A stretch of DNA of 15,638 nt from 2-02-FULL-47-50 sp964479045 (GTDB taxonomy: Bacteria; Pseudomonadota; Gammaproteobacteria; Eutrophobiales; Eutrophobiaceae), in contig CAYZJI010000023.1 in assembly GCA_964479045.1 (NCBI GenBank), positions 1 through 15,638 on the forward strand. The letters are read 5' to 3'. The notes beneath the pieces are model-generated. The model searched no databases and had not been told where the DNA came from. It saw nothing but the letters and a program-made list of their open reading frames with translations. Of the stretch, positions 15,218 through 15,638 are shown one piece after another. Position numbers and translations under genes: made by a program. Within the stretch, counting starts at the first letter, position 1, and every line of letters starts with the position of its first letter.

Positions 15218-15638
15218 ATGTCACGAGTTCCATCGCTTTCCAGTCCGTTTCTGCTTGGCTTCGACGAAATCGAGCGCGTGCTCGATCGGGTCACGAAGGG
15301 CGCTGACGGTTACCCGCCTTACAATATCGAGCGCATCGCCTGCGACGGGAAAAACCCCGAGCGGCTTCGCATCACGCTCGCCGTGGCGGGATTCAACCGT
15401 GAGCAGCTCGACGTGACCATCGAGGAAAACCAGCTTGTCATTCGCGGCAAGCAACAGGACGACAAGACCCGGCACTATCTCCACCGCGGCATTGCAGCGC
15501 GCCAGTTTCAGCGCGTCTTCGTGCTCGCGGACGGAATGGAGGTACTAAGCGCCGATCTGAAGAATGGACTGCTGGAGATTGATCTCGCGCGGCCGGAACC
15601 TGAGCGGATGGTGAAGACCATCTGCATCACCGACCATG
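15218..15638 (+). CDS. small heat-shock protein (Hsp20/IbpA family), 3' end cut by window
   Basis: The reading frame runs from the ATG at 15218 to the window edge without a stop, giving 140 residues of a protein of unknown full length. Small heat-shock proteins bind unfolding proteins without ATP and hold them for refolding. The visible part covers an N-terminal arm (MSRVPSLSSPFLLGFDEIER), PPYNIER at 33-39, and most of the alpha-crystallin domain (RLRITLAVAGF at 49-59, LVIRGKQ at 73-79). The conserved A-D-L-K-N-G-L-L lies at 112-119. The ATG is preceded by GAGGG at 15205-15209. From memory the sequence is closest to alphaproteobacterial Hsp20 proteins, unlike gltX. A sigma-32-like promoter and a ROSE-like leader lie directly upstream. 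Confidence 0.9.
   Translation, partial: MSRVPSLSSPFLLGFDEIERVLDRVTKGADGYPPYNIERIACDGKNPERLRITLAVAGFNREQLDVTIEENQLVIRGKQQDDKTRHYLHRGIAARQFQRVFVLADGMEVLSADLKNGLLEIDLARPEPERMVKTICITDH

Overview
The window looks like a gammaproteobacterial chromosome segment. The glutamyl-tRNA synthetase has the gamma/beta type of sequence, the tRNA genes encode their CCA ends, and the intergenic spaces are packed with one family of short GC-rich inverted repeats that resembles REP/REPIN elements. I name no genus, because nothing in the sequence decides it. The last ~700 bases (after tRNA-Ala) look different and recall alphaproteobacteria, so the right edge may be an island boundary or an assembly join.

Layout, left to right. 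A minus-strand alpha/beta-hydrolase-like gene (71-838) lies between two half-copies of the inverted repeat. A repeat cluster (911-1256) and an AT-rich regulatory region with two candidate promoters and several palindromes (1306-1604) lead to a 2097-residue RTX protein (1783-8076), which ends in a strong terminator (8140-8170). A second repeat cluster (8199-8574) precedes a small P-loop NTPase (8616-9200). A 549-residue second RTX protein (9304-10953) and a GT4-like glycosyltransferase (11101-12819) follow, each bordered by more repeats. Housekeeping genes come next: tRNA-Val(CAC) on the minus strand and gltX (13168-14580), with degenerate heptamer arrays on both sides of gltX. Then come a 5' fragment of a tRNA-Ala gene, a hairpin-rich 125-base stretch, an intact tRNA-Ala(GGC), and a small heat-shock protein gene cut by the window edge. 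That last gene has a sigma-32-like promoter and a leader that folds like a ROSE RNA thermometer.

How the genes may work together. Both RTX proteins lack cysteine and a Sec signal. Both carry glycine-rich calcium-binding nonapeptides and end in the C-terminal domain typical of type I secretion substrates, so both are probably exported and fold outside the cell on binding calcium. The large one has an unusual tyrosine-rich ~33-residue super-repeat near its N-terminus and a repeat-free, Thr/Ser/Asn/Leu-rich insert that recalls S-layer proteins. A surface-layer or matrix role is the simplest guess. The glycosyltransferase and hydrolase could modify or support that surface, but this rests only on neighbourhood. 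No ABC transporter, membrane-fusion protein or outer-membrane channel for type I secretion is in the window.

The points most worth a second look are the super-repeat, the hydrolase gene sitting inside a split REPIN-like element, the tRNA-Ala duplication with a change of sequence character beside it, the ROSE-like leader, and the heptamer arrays flanking gltX.
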